DNA from: a virus
Strand: one strand, 5' to 3'
IMG/VR virus record: IMGVR_UViG_3300021092_002161
Location: 1-50,817 of that record
DNA length: 50,817 nucleotides
This document shows positions 6,759 through 13,929 of this stretch, piece by piece (within the stretch, counting starts at the first letter, position 1; every line of letters begins with the position of its first letter). The notes beneath the pieces were generated by a model. The model had not been told where the DNA came from. It searched no databases and was given only the letters and a program-made list of their open reading frames with translations. A program made the position numbers and the translations under genes.

Positions 6759-7207
6759 TATTTACGTAAATTAAAATGATTTACAATTAACAATGTTGAT
6801 TCATTATTTACAATATCATAAAATAAAAGATGAATGTATGAATCGTTATCATCTATATTAAATTTTGCGATAAAACTATAGGATATTTCTTTTTTATTTA
6901 ATTTTATTTTTGATTCCACTGTAATACTATCATTATTTTTGATAACACTATCAATCTTGAATGTTCTTATTTCTGTTTCAGTATTAGGGTAAGAACTTAT
7001 TTTAAGTAAAGACGAATCTAAATCAAATATAAAAATTTCTTTTAGTTTTATGTCTTTTTCTGTTTCTGTGTAATCACAAATTGGTGTTTGAAACGAGGAC
7101 CGACCTAATTTACCATATAAATCAACTCTATATATTTCAAATATGATTTTTTGTGAAAATGAAAAAAAGGATGTGAATACTAATAAAAATAAAAAAAAAG
7201 TTTTCAT
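6758..7207 (-). CDS. Small exported protein of unknown function
   Basis: The protein has 149 residues with a signal peptide (MKTFFLFLLVFTSFFSFSQ) that ends in the S-Q typical of flavobacterial export signals. The mature part contains IFIFDLDSSLLKISSY and alternating beta-like segments, similar in layout to the proteins at 649 and 10802. It has a consensus host promoter at 7234-7264. Function unknown; the location is probably periplasmic. Confidence 0.65.
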   Translation of the reverse strand: MKTFFLFLLVFTSFFSFSQKIIFEIYRVDLYGKLGRSSFQTPICDYTETEKDIKLKEIFIFDLDSSLLKISSYPNTETEIRTFKIDSVIKNNDSITVESKIKLNKKEISYSFIAKFNIDDNDSYIHLLFYDIVNNESTLLIVNHFNLRK

Positions 7208-7233
7208 AAATAGTTTATTAAATGATTATAATA

Positions 7234-7264
7234 CAAATATATAAAAACTTTTAATATTTACAAA
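7234..7264 (-). promoter_or_regulatory. Bacteroidota-type promoter for the gene at 6758-7207
   Basis: The minus strand has TTTG (7261-7264), 19 nt, then TATATTTG (7234-7241). The -33 box lies just past the stop region of the upstream ClpC-like gene. Confidence 0.65.
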
Positions 7265-7265
7265 A

Positions 7266-9482
7266 CTATTTTTTACGTTTTGTTGGTTTTTTTATTTTAA
7301 CTTCAGTTTTTTTATCTTTTTCGTTATATGATAAAATGAATTTTGAACCTTTTTCAGGGTTGTCACTAATTACTTTATCAGTAACCGCATCATCGACCCA
7401 CTTTTGAATGGTTCTTTTCAATATACGAGCACCGAATCTAGTGTCAGTACCAACACCTATAATGTGTTTTTTTAATGTCTCATCGACCTCCAATTCAAAA
7501 TCAATTAAAGAAACTCTTTCATACACTTTTTCAAGTTCCAAATCAACAATTTTTAATAGGTCGGTCTCATTAAGATCTTTAAAATAAATAATTTCATCAA
7601 ACCTATTTATAAATTCAGGTGCAAACTTTTTAAATAATTCTTTTTCTAATAGAGATTTTATCTCCTCTTCCTTTTTCTCAACTTTTGAATTTGTTGCAAA
7701 TCCAACACCTGTACCAAAATCTTGAACTATCTTTGTTCCAACATTAGATGTCATTAAAATAATACAGTTTTTGAAATTGATTTTTCTTCCGTGACCATCA
7801 GTTAAAAATCCTTCATCTAACATTTGTAAAAATACGTTAAATATTTCAGGATGTGCCTTTTCAATCTCATCTAACAAAATAACAGAATATGGTTTGTTTT
7901 TAATTTTATTTAAAAATGGTGATCCATCTTCATACCCAACATAGCCTGGTGATGTTCCTGTGAGTTTTGATGTTGCAATCTTATCTGAAAATTCACTCAT
8001 ATCTAATCTAATAAGTGCGTCTTCAGTATTAAACATATGTTTCGCTAATTGCTTAGCCAACTCAGTTTTACCAACACCTGAATTACCAATTAATAATCCA
8101 CTAAATATTGGTTTTTTAGGGTCATTTAATCCGACCTTATTTCTTTGTATTGCTTTTGATATTTTTGCAACTGCATCATCTTGACCAATAACTTTTGTTG
8201 ATAGCGTATCTTTGAGTGTTTTTAATTGTTCTGTCTCATCTGTTGATATTTTTGATATTGGTATTTTTGTAATAAGTGACGCGACATCATATACAATATC
8301 TTCTGTAACTTCTCTTTTGAATAAATTTCTATTTTTTTCAAATTCCGCCTTTTCTCTTTCTAAATCATTCAAAACTTTTCTTTCCTTATCTCTAAGATTT
8401 GCCGCTTCCTCGTATCTTTGACTGTTTATTACTATAACCTTTTCTTCTTTGATTTCTTGAGCCTGTCTTTTTAAATCTTCAATAATTTCAGGTAATTTTA
8501 TTTCAACTTGTGATCTAGCTCCAACCTCATCAATAATATCAAACGCCTTATCAGGAAACTCTCTATCTGTGATGTAACGGTCCGCTAACTCAACACATAG
8601 TTTTAATATATCATCACTATAAGTTACTTTATGGTGATCTTCATATCTATCTTTTGAATTTTGAAGTATCTGTAAGGTCTCTTCTTTTGTTGAAGGGTCC
8701 ACCATTACTTTTTGGAATCTCCTTTCAAGTGCACCATCTTTTTCAATATTTTTTCTATATTCTTCTAAAGTAGTTGCACCAATACATTGTAGTTCTCCTC
8801 TTGAAAGTGCAGGTTTAAATATATTTGAAGCATCCATCGATCCTGAGGCATTTCCCGCACCAATCATTGTATGGATTTCATCAATAAAAATTATAATATC
8901 GGGGTTATTGTATAATTCTTCCATAATCACTTTCATTCTTTCTTCAAATTGTCCTCTATATTTTGTTCCAGCAACAATTGATGTCATATCTAATGAAACA
9001 ATCCTTTTACCTGATAAATTTTGAGGACAATCACCCTCAAATATTTTCTTTGCTAAACCTTCAACAATTGCCGTTTTACCACAGTTATGTGAAACCACAC
9101 CATTTGATATGTATTTTCTTTCATTATCTAACACCTCAAGATCAAAAGTATTATGAACACCAATCTCTTCTTTCTCAATAACCTCATGTAGGTTATTATC
9201 TTCAAAATAAATTGAGTTTCCAACATTTAAATTTTTTAATCTTAACCAATATGAATCATTCATAAATTCAACAAAATCATTATCACTTGTTTGCCCAACT
9301 TCAACTAAATGGTCTTCAGATCCTGAAAGTTCAGACCCGTTTGATAGTTTTATTTTAAAACAATTTTTATTTTGTTTTTTATATAAATTACCAACAAGTT
9401 TATAACCCGACGGACTTTTAATTTTGTATGTCCCACCTTCGTTTTTTACAAGGTTAAAAAATTCTTCAATTTTAATTTTCAT
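7266..9482 (-). CDS. Split-intein C-precursor: IntC fused to the main part of a ClpC-like AAA+ unfoldase
   Basis: The protein has 738 residues. Residues 1-133 are an intein C-part: block B-like SGSEDHLV, block F-like VHNTFDLEV, block G NGVVSHN, then Cys134. From Cys134 the sequence is ClpC-like: GKTAIVEGLAKKI (rest of the D1 Walker A), YRGQFEER, FIDEIH Walker B near 200, a short middle domain with a UVR-type segment (YEEAANLRDKERKV) near 357, D2 Walker A GNSGVGKTE near 465, a VGF loop near 592 of the kind that docks ClpP, and a D2 C-terminal domain. It cannot act as a D1 ATPase alone because the P-loop Gly-Glu-Pro-Gly is on the other polypeptide. The Clp N-domain is absent. Confidence 0.9.
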   Translation of the reverse strand: MKIKIEEFFNLVKNEGGTYKIKSPSGYKLVGNLYKKQNKNCFKIKLSNGSELSGSEDHLVEVGQTSDNDFVEFMNDSYWLRLKNLNVGNSIYFEDNNLHEVIEKEEIGVHNTFDLEVLDNERKYISNGVVSHNCGKTAIVEGLAKKIFEGDCPQNLSGKRIVSLDMTSIVAGTKYRGQFEERMKVIMEELYNNPDIIIFIDEIHTMIGAGNASGSMDASNIFKPALSRGELQCIGATTLEEYRKNIEKDGALERRFQKVMVDPSTKEETLQILQNSKDRYEDHHKVTYSDDILKLCVELADRYITDREFPDKAFDIIDEVGARSQVEIKLPEIIEDLKRQAQEIKEEKVIVINSQRYEEAANLRDKERKVLNDLEREKAEFEKNRNLFKREVTEDIVYDVASLITKIPISKISTDETEQLKTLKDTLSTKVIGQDDAVAKISKAIQRNKVGLNDPKKPIFSGLLIGNSGVGKTELAKQLAKHMFNTEDALIRLDMSEFSDKIATSKLTGTSPGYVGYEDGSPFLNKIKNKPYSVILLDEIEKAHPEIFNVFLQMLDEGFLTDGHGRKINFKNCIILMTSNVGTKIVQDFGTGVGFATNSKVEKKEEEIKSLLEKELFKKFAPEFINRFDEIIYFKDLNETDLLKIVDLELEKVYERVSLIDFELEVDETLKKHIIGVGTDTRFGARILKRTIQKWVDDAVTDKVISDNPEKGSKFILSYNEKDKKTEVKIKKPTKRKK
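9084..9482 (-). other. Intein C-fragment (IntC, 133 residues)
   Basis: It runs from the initiator Met to the terminal Asn codon AAC at 9086-9084, preceded by His and followed by the Cys +1 codon TGT (9083-9081). The terminal His-Asn and Cys +1 are the standard splice-junction residues. There is no room for a homing endonuclease, so the intein is a mini-intein of about 157 residues in total. Confidence 0.88.
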
Positions 9483-9506
9483 ATTTTTTATTTAATTTTT
9501 TTTATT

Positions 9507-9800
9507 TCACATAGTTTCAATATTGTGACTATCTGCGTCAGAAACTTTTTCAATTTCAATCCAAGTATCGCCTAAAACACAACCTGGTTCACCTAATATA
9601 ATAGGGTTATTTTTCTTTCTTCTTGAAAGGATTTGTGCAATTCTATTAATCTCATTTTCTCTACCTACAACAGGATCTAATTTTCCTTCTTCAGCTAGTT
9701 TTATAAGGTCTCTTGAAAAGTTATCTAAAACAGGGGTTTTAGTTTTTGTTTCTGTTTGTTTATTTTTTGATTTTTCCATATCGTCAAATGATTCAATCAT
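9507..9800 (-). CDS. Split-intein N-precursor: ClpC-like N-terminal segment fused to a short IntN
   Basis: The protein has 97 residues. Residues 1-73 match the start of a Clp D1 domain ([45 protein letters not shown]) and stop within Walker A. Residues 74-97 begin Cys-Val-Leu-Gly-Asp-Thr, a canonical intein block A, and end at a TGA stop 24 nt before the start of the C-precursor. Splicing with the downstream product would restore GEPGCGKT and give a protein of about 678 residues. The N-terminal 17 residues are Lys/Thr-rich. The two genes are adjacent and same-strand, so they are probably co-transcribed. Confidence 0.9.
   Translation of the reverse strand: MIESFDDMEKSKNKQTETKTKTPVLDNFSRDLIKLAEEGKLDPVVGRENEINRIAQILSRRKKNNPIILGEPGCVLGDTWIEIEKVSDADSHNIETM
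9510..9581 (-). other. Intein N-fragment (IntN, 24 residues)
   Basis: It starts with the Cys1 codon TGT (9581-9579), directly after the Gly codon of GEPG, and contains [13 protein letters not shown], the block A beta strand. At 24 residues it is far shorter than the roughly 100-residue IntN of classical split inteins. It resembles the atypical class known from phage metagenomes (AceL-TerL type). Confidence 0.88.
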
Positions 9801-9881
9801 AATAATCTTTTTAATTTTTTATTTGTTTAAAAGTTAATTAAATAAAGACCAATAATCAATATTTTTTATTTTTTTGTCATC

Positions 9882-9900
9882 ATGTCAGATATACTGACAT
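9882..9900. promoter_or_regulatory. Perfect inverted repeat, candidate operator
   Basis: ATGTCAG, ATATA, CTGACAT forms a perfect 7-5-7 palindrome. Further TGTCAT copies flank it at 9875-9880 and 9903-9908. It lies in the 197-nt divergent region between the ClpC-like N-precursor and the UVR protein, so a repressor bound there could control both. There is no T-run, so it is unlikely to be a terminator. Confidence 0.5.
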
Positions 9901-9997
9901 TTTGTCATGTTATAATTTGAAAACATTAAAATTTACTTATTTGGCATTTATTTGGTGTAAAATCTTACCAAAATAAACTTATAAATAAAATAAAATT

Positions 9998-10363
9998 ATG
10001 TTTAGTAGAAATTTTGAAAAATTATTTAATGAACTATGGTCATCAGATCCATTTTTTAATGGTGATAATTGGGAAAGAAAAAACTATAAGTCCGAAGATG
10101 GTAGTATTTCATTTACTTACATTACAAACAAACGAGGAGGACTGAATAAACAAGATGAAATATCATTATTAAAACAAAAACTTGATATTGCAGTTGATGA
10201 ACAAAATTTTGAGGAGGCGGTAGAACTCAGAGACAAAATTAAAAATTTAGAGAAAAATAAAGAAGAATTTACAAAACTTAATAAAGAACTAGATGAATGT
10301 TTAAAAAAACAAGATTTTGAAAATGCAATCAAATTAAGAGATAAAATTAGAAGTTTAAAATAA
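9998..10363 (+). CDS. Twin-UVR-motif protein, candidate modulator of the ClpC-like unfoldase
   Basis: The protein has 121 residues. Two copies of a UVR-type helical hairpin lie at residues 65-85 (VDEQNFEEAVELRDKIKNLE) and 101-121 (LKKQDFENAIKLRDKIRSLK). Such motifs occur in UvrB/UvrC and in McsA, which binds ClpC. The Cys4 zinc sites of McsA are absent. The first 50 residues are aromatic and unlike any domain I know. It sits divergently beside the ClpC-like genes with a shared upstream region, which favours a Clp-linked role over DNA repair. TATAAATA occurs at 9980-9987. Confidence 0.7.
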   Translation: MFSRNFEKLFNELWSSDPFFNGDNWERKNYKSEDGSISFTYITNKRGGLNKQDEISLLKQKLDIAVDEQNFEEAVELRDKIKNLEKNKEEFTKLNKELDECLKKQDFENAIKLRDKIRSLK

Positions 10364-10385
10364 AAATGTTCTTATTTTAGTTTTG

Positions 10386-10415
10386 AACCTGTCCGTGAGG
10401 ATGGGTTTTTTTTTG
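10386..10415 (+). terminator. Intrinsic terminator after the UVR protein
   Basis: AACCTGTCC (10386-10394) pairs with GGATGGGTT (10399-10407) through nine pairs including two G-T. The loop is GTGA and a long T run follows. Confidence 0.75.
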
Positions 10416-10440
10416 ATTTATGGTTTTTTTTATTAATCGT

Positions 10441-10452
10441 TATATTTATTAT
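10441..10452 (+). promoter_or_regulatory. Putative late promoter element
   Basis: TATATTTATTAT lies 38 nt upstream of the leader-tagged gene at 10491. Confidence 0.45.
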
Positions 10453-10490
10453 AAAAAGATAATAAAAAAATAAAAATAACAAAAAAAATT

Positions 10491-10805
10491 ATGAAAAGAG
10501 TTATTAGATTAACAGAATCAGATCTTACAAGAATTGTAAGACGAGTTATTAAAGAATCAAAAGGGGTTATAAATGAGGCGTATGAGCCTGGTGCCACATT
10601 CGAAGTGGGCGAAATAACATACACTATTGAAGGTAGAGGCACTTTAGGACCTAATGGAGAACAATGTTTTTTCACAATGCAATTCAATGGTGGCGGTAAA
10701 AGATATGACGTAAGTGAAAAAACAATCAATAATATTCAAGATGCGAATTTAAAAGCGACTCTTCAAACTATTATGAGAACAGTAAAGAGAGAAATAGGTT
10801 GTTAA
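10491..10805 (+). CDS. Small leader-tagged putative internal virion protein
   Basis: The protein has 104 residues. The class A leader (MKRVIRLTESDL...RRVIKE) ends I-K-E, and a second I-N-E-A site follows seven residues later (GVINEAYE). The mature part, about 75 residues, is Gly-rich and beta-like (TIEGRGTLGPNGEQCFFTMQ) with two Cys, one at the C-terminus. Its stop overlaps the end of the convergent exported-protein gene by 4 nt. No function is recognised. Confidence 0.75.
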   Translation: MKRVIRLTESDLTRIVRRVIKESKGVINEAYEPGATFEVGEITYTIEGRGTLGPNGEQCFFTMQFNGGGKRYDVSEKTINNIQDANLKATLQTIMRTVKREIGC

Positions 10806-11239
10806 TTTAAGATAAGTAAATTATTTTTATTTGCAAATTTTAAAGTCGTTGAGTTATAATCTTTTTCAAAATAAAATTGTTTTACACTTTTTTCATTCTT
10901 ATTAAGATTAATAGTTAAACTAATATATATTTTTGATGAGGGGTCTGAAGATCCCTCATTGTATTTTATATTAAATACGTTATAACTAATCGTATCAATT
11001 GATAATATTTTATCAACACTTTTGAATTTACCTAGTTTAGTTGTAATTATTTTTTTATCAAAATCAATCATAAAAGTTTGATTTATATCAATATTAAATC
11101 CATTACCTAATAAATTTTTTTCACCGACATTACCAAAAGATGATGAAAAATTAAAACTGGAAACAATCACAAAAATTGATTGGGACATTAAATTAAGTGA
11201 TGCGATTGTAAATAATAAAGTTAAAATCAAATTTTTCAT
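10802..11239 (-). CDS. Small exported protein of unknown function
   Basis: The protein has 145 residues with a signal peptide (MKNLILTLLFTIASLNLMSQ). The mature part contains FMIDFDKKIITTKLGK and repeated short beta-like segments, resembling the exported proteins at 649 and 6758. Upstream on the minus strand TATATTTG (11273-11280) fits the host -7 box, but I see no good -33 box. It is probably periplasmic, function unknown. Confidence 0.65.
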   Translation of the reverse strand: MKNLILTLLFTIASLNLMSQSIFVIVSSFNFSSSFGNVGEKNLLGNGFNIDINQTFMIDFDKKIITTKLGKFKSVDKILSIDTISYNVFNIKYNEGSSDPSSKIYISLTINLNKNEKSVKQFYFEKDYNSTTLKFANKNNLLILN

Positions 11240-11332
11240 GAGGTTTAATTTTTTAGGTGAATAATTATACTACAAATATAATCATTTTTCTTGATTTAAA
11301 AAACTTTTCTAATATTTTTAGAATAAAAAATT

Positions 11333-11581
11333 ATGGCAATTAAAAGAACTGATATTAACGGAACCAAAATTACTTGTGAAATAGAATCAAGTAACCTTAA
11401 AACAACTATATACGACACCGAATCTAATAAATTAATAGTGGAGTTCAAAAACGGATTTAAATACGAATACGATGAGGTCCCCCATAATATCTACGCACAG
11501 TTTAGATTATCGGATTCCCAAGGTAAATTTTTCAATACCCAAATTGCAAAAACATTCAAATACAAAAAATTAGATAAATAA
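11333..11581 (+). CDS. KTSC-domain protein
   Basis: The protein has 82 residues. Residues 20-80 follow the KTSC pattern: YDTESNKLIVEFKNGFKYEY, then VPHNIYAQF, then S-x-GKFFN and a final KYKKL. KTSC is a small domain also found at the C-terminus of some lysyl-tRNA synthetases. It is frequent as a stand-alone protein in phages, where its role is unknown. It lies just ahead of the nucleotidyltransferase and packaging genes. Confidence 0.75.
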   Translation: MAIKRTDINGTKITCEIESSNLKTTIYDTESNKLIVEFKNGFKYEYDEVPHNIYAQFRLSDSQGKFFNTQIAKTFKYKKLDK

Positions 11582-11591
11582 TTTTCACGCC

Positions 11592-11602
11592 ATATTTATA
11601 TA
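11592..11602 (+). promoter_or_regulatory. Putative late promoter element abutting a start codon
   Basis: ATATTTATATA ends one base before the ATG at 11604. If this is the -10 region, the transcript would be leaderless or would start inside the gene. Confidence 0.4.
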
Positions 11603-11603
11603 C

Positions 11604-12356
11604 ATGGCAAGTTCTGAAAAAATAATAAATAGTTTTTATCTTCAAGACGAATTTAACCCAAATGTGTGGGATAATTCCGACAATCCAAAAACGGTAAAAC
11701 TAAAACCTGAAATTAGAGAAAGACTTTTAAGAGTTGCAAATCTTTTTATTGAATTTTTAGATACGGATCTTTTTATTCAAGATGTCATTTTTGTAGGTTC
11801 ACTTGTTGGTTACAATTGGAGTGAATTTTCCGATTTTGACATCCATATATTAATCGATCTTGATGAATCAGAAAATAGAGAAATGACAGAAGAGTTGTTC
11901 AGACTTAAAAAAACAGTGTTTAACGCAGCTCACGACATTTTTATAAAGGGTTCTGAAACGGAATTATATGTACAAGACGCAAATGAAAAAAATGAAAGTC
12001 AAGGGGTTTATTCTTTATTAAATGACGAGTGGTTAAAAATACCAAAAAAAGAAAATTTCAAAGTAGATAAGAAAAAATTAATGACCAAAGTTGACCAATG
12101 GATGGATATTATTGATGGTGTTTTGGAAAATGCCGAAGATGAAGATATTGAAGATGCTGTTAAACTTGTAAAAAAATATAGAGAAAAATTAAGAAAATAT
12201 AGAACTTGTGGATTACAAAAAGAGGGTGAATATTCTTATGAAAATTTGGTCTTTAAATTTTTAAGAAGAAACGGTTATATAGGAAAATTAGAAAACTTTA
12301 AAAACGAGTTTATAGATAAAAAACTATCTTTAGAACAAGAAAATAAAGAATACTAA
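11604..12356 (+). CDS. Predicted nucleotidyltransferase-fold protein
   Basis: The protein has 250 residues. FVGSLVGYNWSEFSDFDIHI near residue 70 matches the Pol-beta-type nucleotidyltransferase signature (GS...S-D-x-D), with further acidic residues in ELYVQD as a possible third metal ligand. A charged helical C-terminal half follows. Similar proteins occur beside packaging genes in T4-like phages. The substrate is unknown: NMP transfer to RNA or protein and an MNT-type role are both possible. Confidence 0.65.
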   Translation: MASSEKIINSFYLQDEFNPNVWDNSDNPKTVKLKPEIRERLLRVANLFIEFLDTDLFIQDVIFVGSLVGYNWSEFSDFDIHILIDLDESENREMTEELFRLKKTVFNAAHDIFIKGSETELYVQDANEKNESQGVYSLLNDEWLKIPKKENFKVDKKKLMTKVDQWMDIIDGVLENAEDEDIEDAVKLVKKYREKLRKYRTCGLQKEGEYSYENLVFKFLRRNGYIGKLENFKNEFIDKKLSLEQENKEY

Positions 12357-12373
12357 ATAAATTACTATTTATT

Positions 12374-12389
12374 GATATATTTATATATA
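12374..12389 (+). promoter_or_regulatory. Putative late promoter element
   Basis: GATATATTTATATATA lies 7 nt before the ATG at 12397. It probably drives the run of head genes that follows. Confidence 0.5.
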
Positions 12390-12396
12390 AAAAACT

Positions 12397-12588
12397 ATGC
12401 CGACAACTGCTTGTACAGATAATTATTATAACACCGTAGTAGTAGGGTATGTCCCTGGAACAGGTGATACGGTAGGTCAAGTAGTAACATTTACTACACC
12501 TAAACCTGAATGGACAGACGCAAATAACCAACAGGCAAAACAGTGTAATGCAGTTGCTCTTGGCGGATTTAATGGACTAAACAATTAA
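12397..12588 (+). CDS. Small hypothetical protein
   Basis: The protein has 63 residues (MPTTACTDNYYNTVVVGYVP...), Thr/Asn/Gly-rich with two Cys. A late-type element sits immediately upstream and only 12 nt separate it from the next structural gene. It is probably a small virion or assembly protein, but I recognise nothing in it. Confidence 0.55.
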   Translation: MPTTACTDNYYNTVVVGYVPGTGDTVGQVVTFTTPKPEWTDANNQQAKQCNAVALGGFNGLNN

Positions 12589-12600
12589 AAAAACAAAAAA

Positions 12601-13929
12601 ATGGCAGATTTAAAACCTTTAGGTAGTGAAAAATTACAAGGTATGGAAAAAATTAACCGTATCATGGAGATTGCTAGATATAAAGAAACACCTAAAAATT
12701 TAGTCAACGAAGTTTCATCAGTTGATTATACTATAACTTTGGCTGACGGTAAGACTTATGGTATAGTTAAAGAAAAATTAGGTTATATAATTAAAAGTGG
12801 ATTGAATGAATCAACAATGGATTATGTTGATATTATGAGACACAGAAAACACTACAGGTCATATTCTGAAGCTATGAAAAAACTAAACTTGATGGCATCT
12901 GAAATCAATAGAGTTACAGGTTATGATGAAAATATTTCGTTAATTGGTGAGCAAACTGACTTAAAAAAAAAATTCGTATTAAAACTTCCTAAACCAAAAG
13001 CAGATAAACCCGCTGGAGAAACCACACCACCAGCACCTCCTACTGGTGATATGGGAGCACCACCTGCGTCTTCTGAACCCCCTGCACCTCCTGCCGGTGA
13101 TATGGATATGGGTGCACCACCTGCACCTCCTGCCGGTGATATGGATATGGGTGCACCACCTACTGGTGATACAGGAACACCACCAACAGACGATATGGGA
13201 TCACCCAATGATGATAACATGGGAATGCCACCAACAGATGATATGGGAATGGCTGAAACACCTCCACCCCCTATGGATGATATAGGAATGGAAGACGAAG
13301 GTGAAGAAGAGCCACAAGGACCAACTGGTTTAAAATCAATTCAAAAATTAACAGGTAGATTAAGTCAAAAAATTCGTGCCTTTGAAAAAGAAAAGGGTAT
13401 GGATTCTCAAGACATTAAATATGTTTTAAATTCAATAATTTCAGCATTAGAACTTGAAAACTTAGACGAAGACGATAAAGATGATATAATCTCTAAATTT
13501 GACGAGTCTGATGAGTATGGTGAAGAAGGTGCAGGAGAATTGGATTTAGGAGATGAAGATACAGGTATAGAAGATAATATGGATATGGGTAATGATATGG
13601 GAGGTACTCCACCCCCACCACCAGCAAATAATATGATGGAATCAAAAGTAGATAAATTATTAAAATCATACTTCAAAATTTCTGAAAAAGAAAAACCAAT
13701 TTTAGAAGAAAAGAAAAAGAAAGACTTCTTAAAACAAAAACTACAAAGACTTGATGTAAAAAAAGAATTTGTAAAATTAAGTGAAAGTTTATCACAATTA
13801 GAAGCGGCAAACGAATTTCACAAAAAATATAAAAACGCTAAATTTATTGGTAAAACAAATAAAGAAAATTTAGTTTTTGTTGTTGAAGGAAAACAATATA
13901 GAATAACACCAAGAGGGAGGGTTATATGA
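12601..13929 (+). CDS. Putative virion structural protein with a Pro/Met/Asp repeat region
   Basis: The protein has 442 residues. An N-terminal folded part (about 1-130, with MDYVDIMRHRKHYRSYSEAM) is followed by a Lys/Pro hinge, a low-complexity zone of APPAGDMDMGAPP-type repeats (about 140-230), an acidic second half and a basic C-terminus (YRITPRGRVI). It lies just upstream of the terminase, and similar proteins stand in this position in T4-like phages of marine bacteria. A prohead core or head-associated role is plausible but unproven. Its stop overlaps the next start (ATGA). Confidence 0.6.
   Translation: MADLKPLGSEKLQGMEKINRIMEIARYKETPKNLVNEVSSVDYTITLADGKTYGIVKEKLGYIIKSGLNESTMDYVDIMRHRKHYRSYSEAMKKLNLMASEINRVTGYDENISLIGEQTDLKKKFVLKLPKPKADKPAGETTPPAPPTGDMGAPPASSEPPAPPAGDMDMGAPPAPPAGDMDMGAPPTGDTGTPPTDDMGSPNDDNMGMPPTDDMGMAETPPPPMDDIGMEDEGEEEPQGPTGLKSIQKLTGRLSQKIRAFEKEKGMDSQDIKYVLNSIISALELENLDEDDKDDIISKFDESDEYGEEGAGELDLGDEDTGIEDNMDMGNDMGGTPPPPPANNMMESKVDKLLKSYFKISEKEKPILEEKKKKDFLKQKLQRLDVKKEFVKLSESLSQLEAANEFHKKYKNAKFIGKTNKENLVFVVEGKQYRITPRGRVI
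13084..13161 (+). repeat. Perfect 39-nt tandem repeat (two copies)
   Basis: Two identical 39-nt units (13084-13122 and 13123-13161) encode APPAGDMDMGAPP in the structural protein. Degenerate copies lie on either side. Confidence 0.85.

Noticed and set aside
9483-9581. Interpretation of the ClpC gene as a frameshifted pseudogene
   Set aside because: The break has an intact intein start (Cys1, block A) on one side and intein end motifs with His-Asn/Cys on the other, and the two exteins rejoin exactly in Walker A.
9980-9987. TATAAATA as a T4-style late promoter for the whole phage
   Set aside because: On the coding strand I found it convincingly only before the UVR gene. The recurring element elsewhere reads TATATTTATA.
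13021-13270. Tandem repeats considered as a CRISPR array or iterons
   Set aside because: They are in frame inside a structural gene, lack spacers and encode a Pro/Gly/Asp/Met repeat.
12921-13285. Open frames on the other strand and in another frame over the Pro-rich repeat
   Set aside because: They are composition shadows of the repeat and encode low-complexity peptides.
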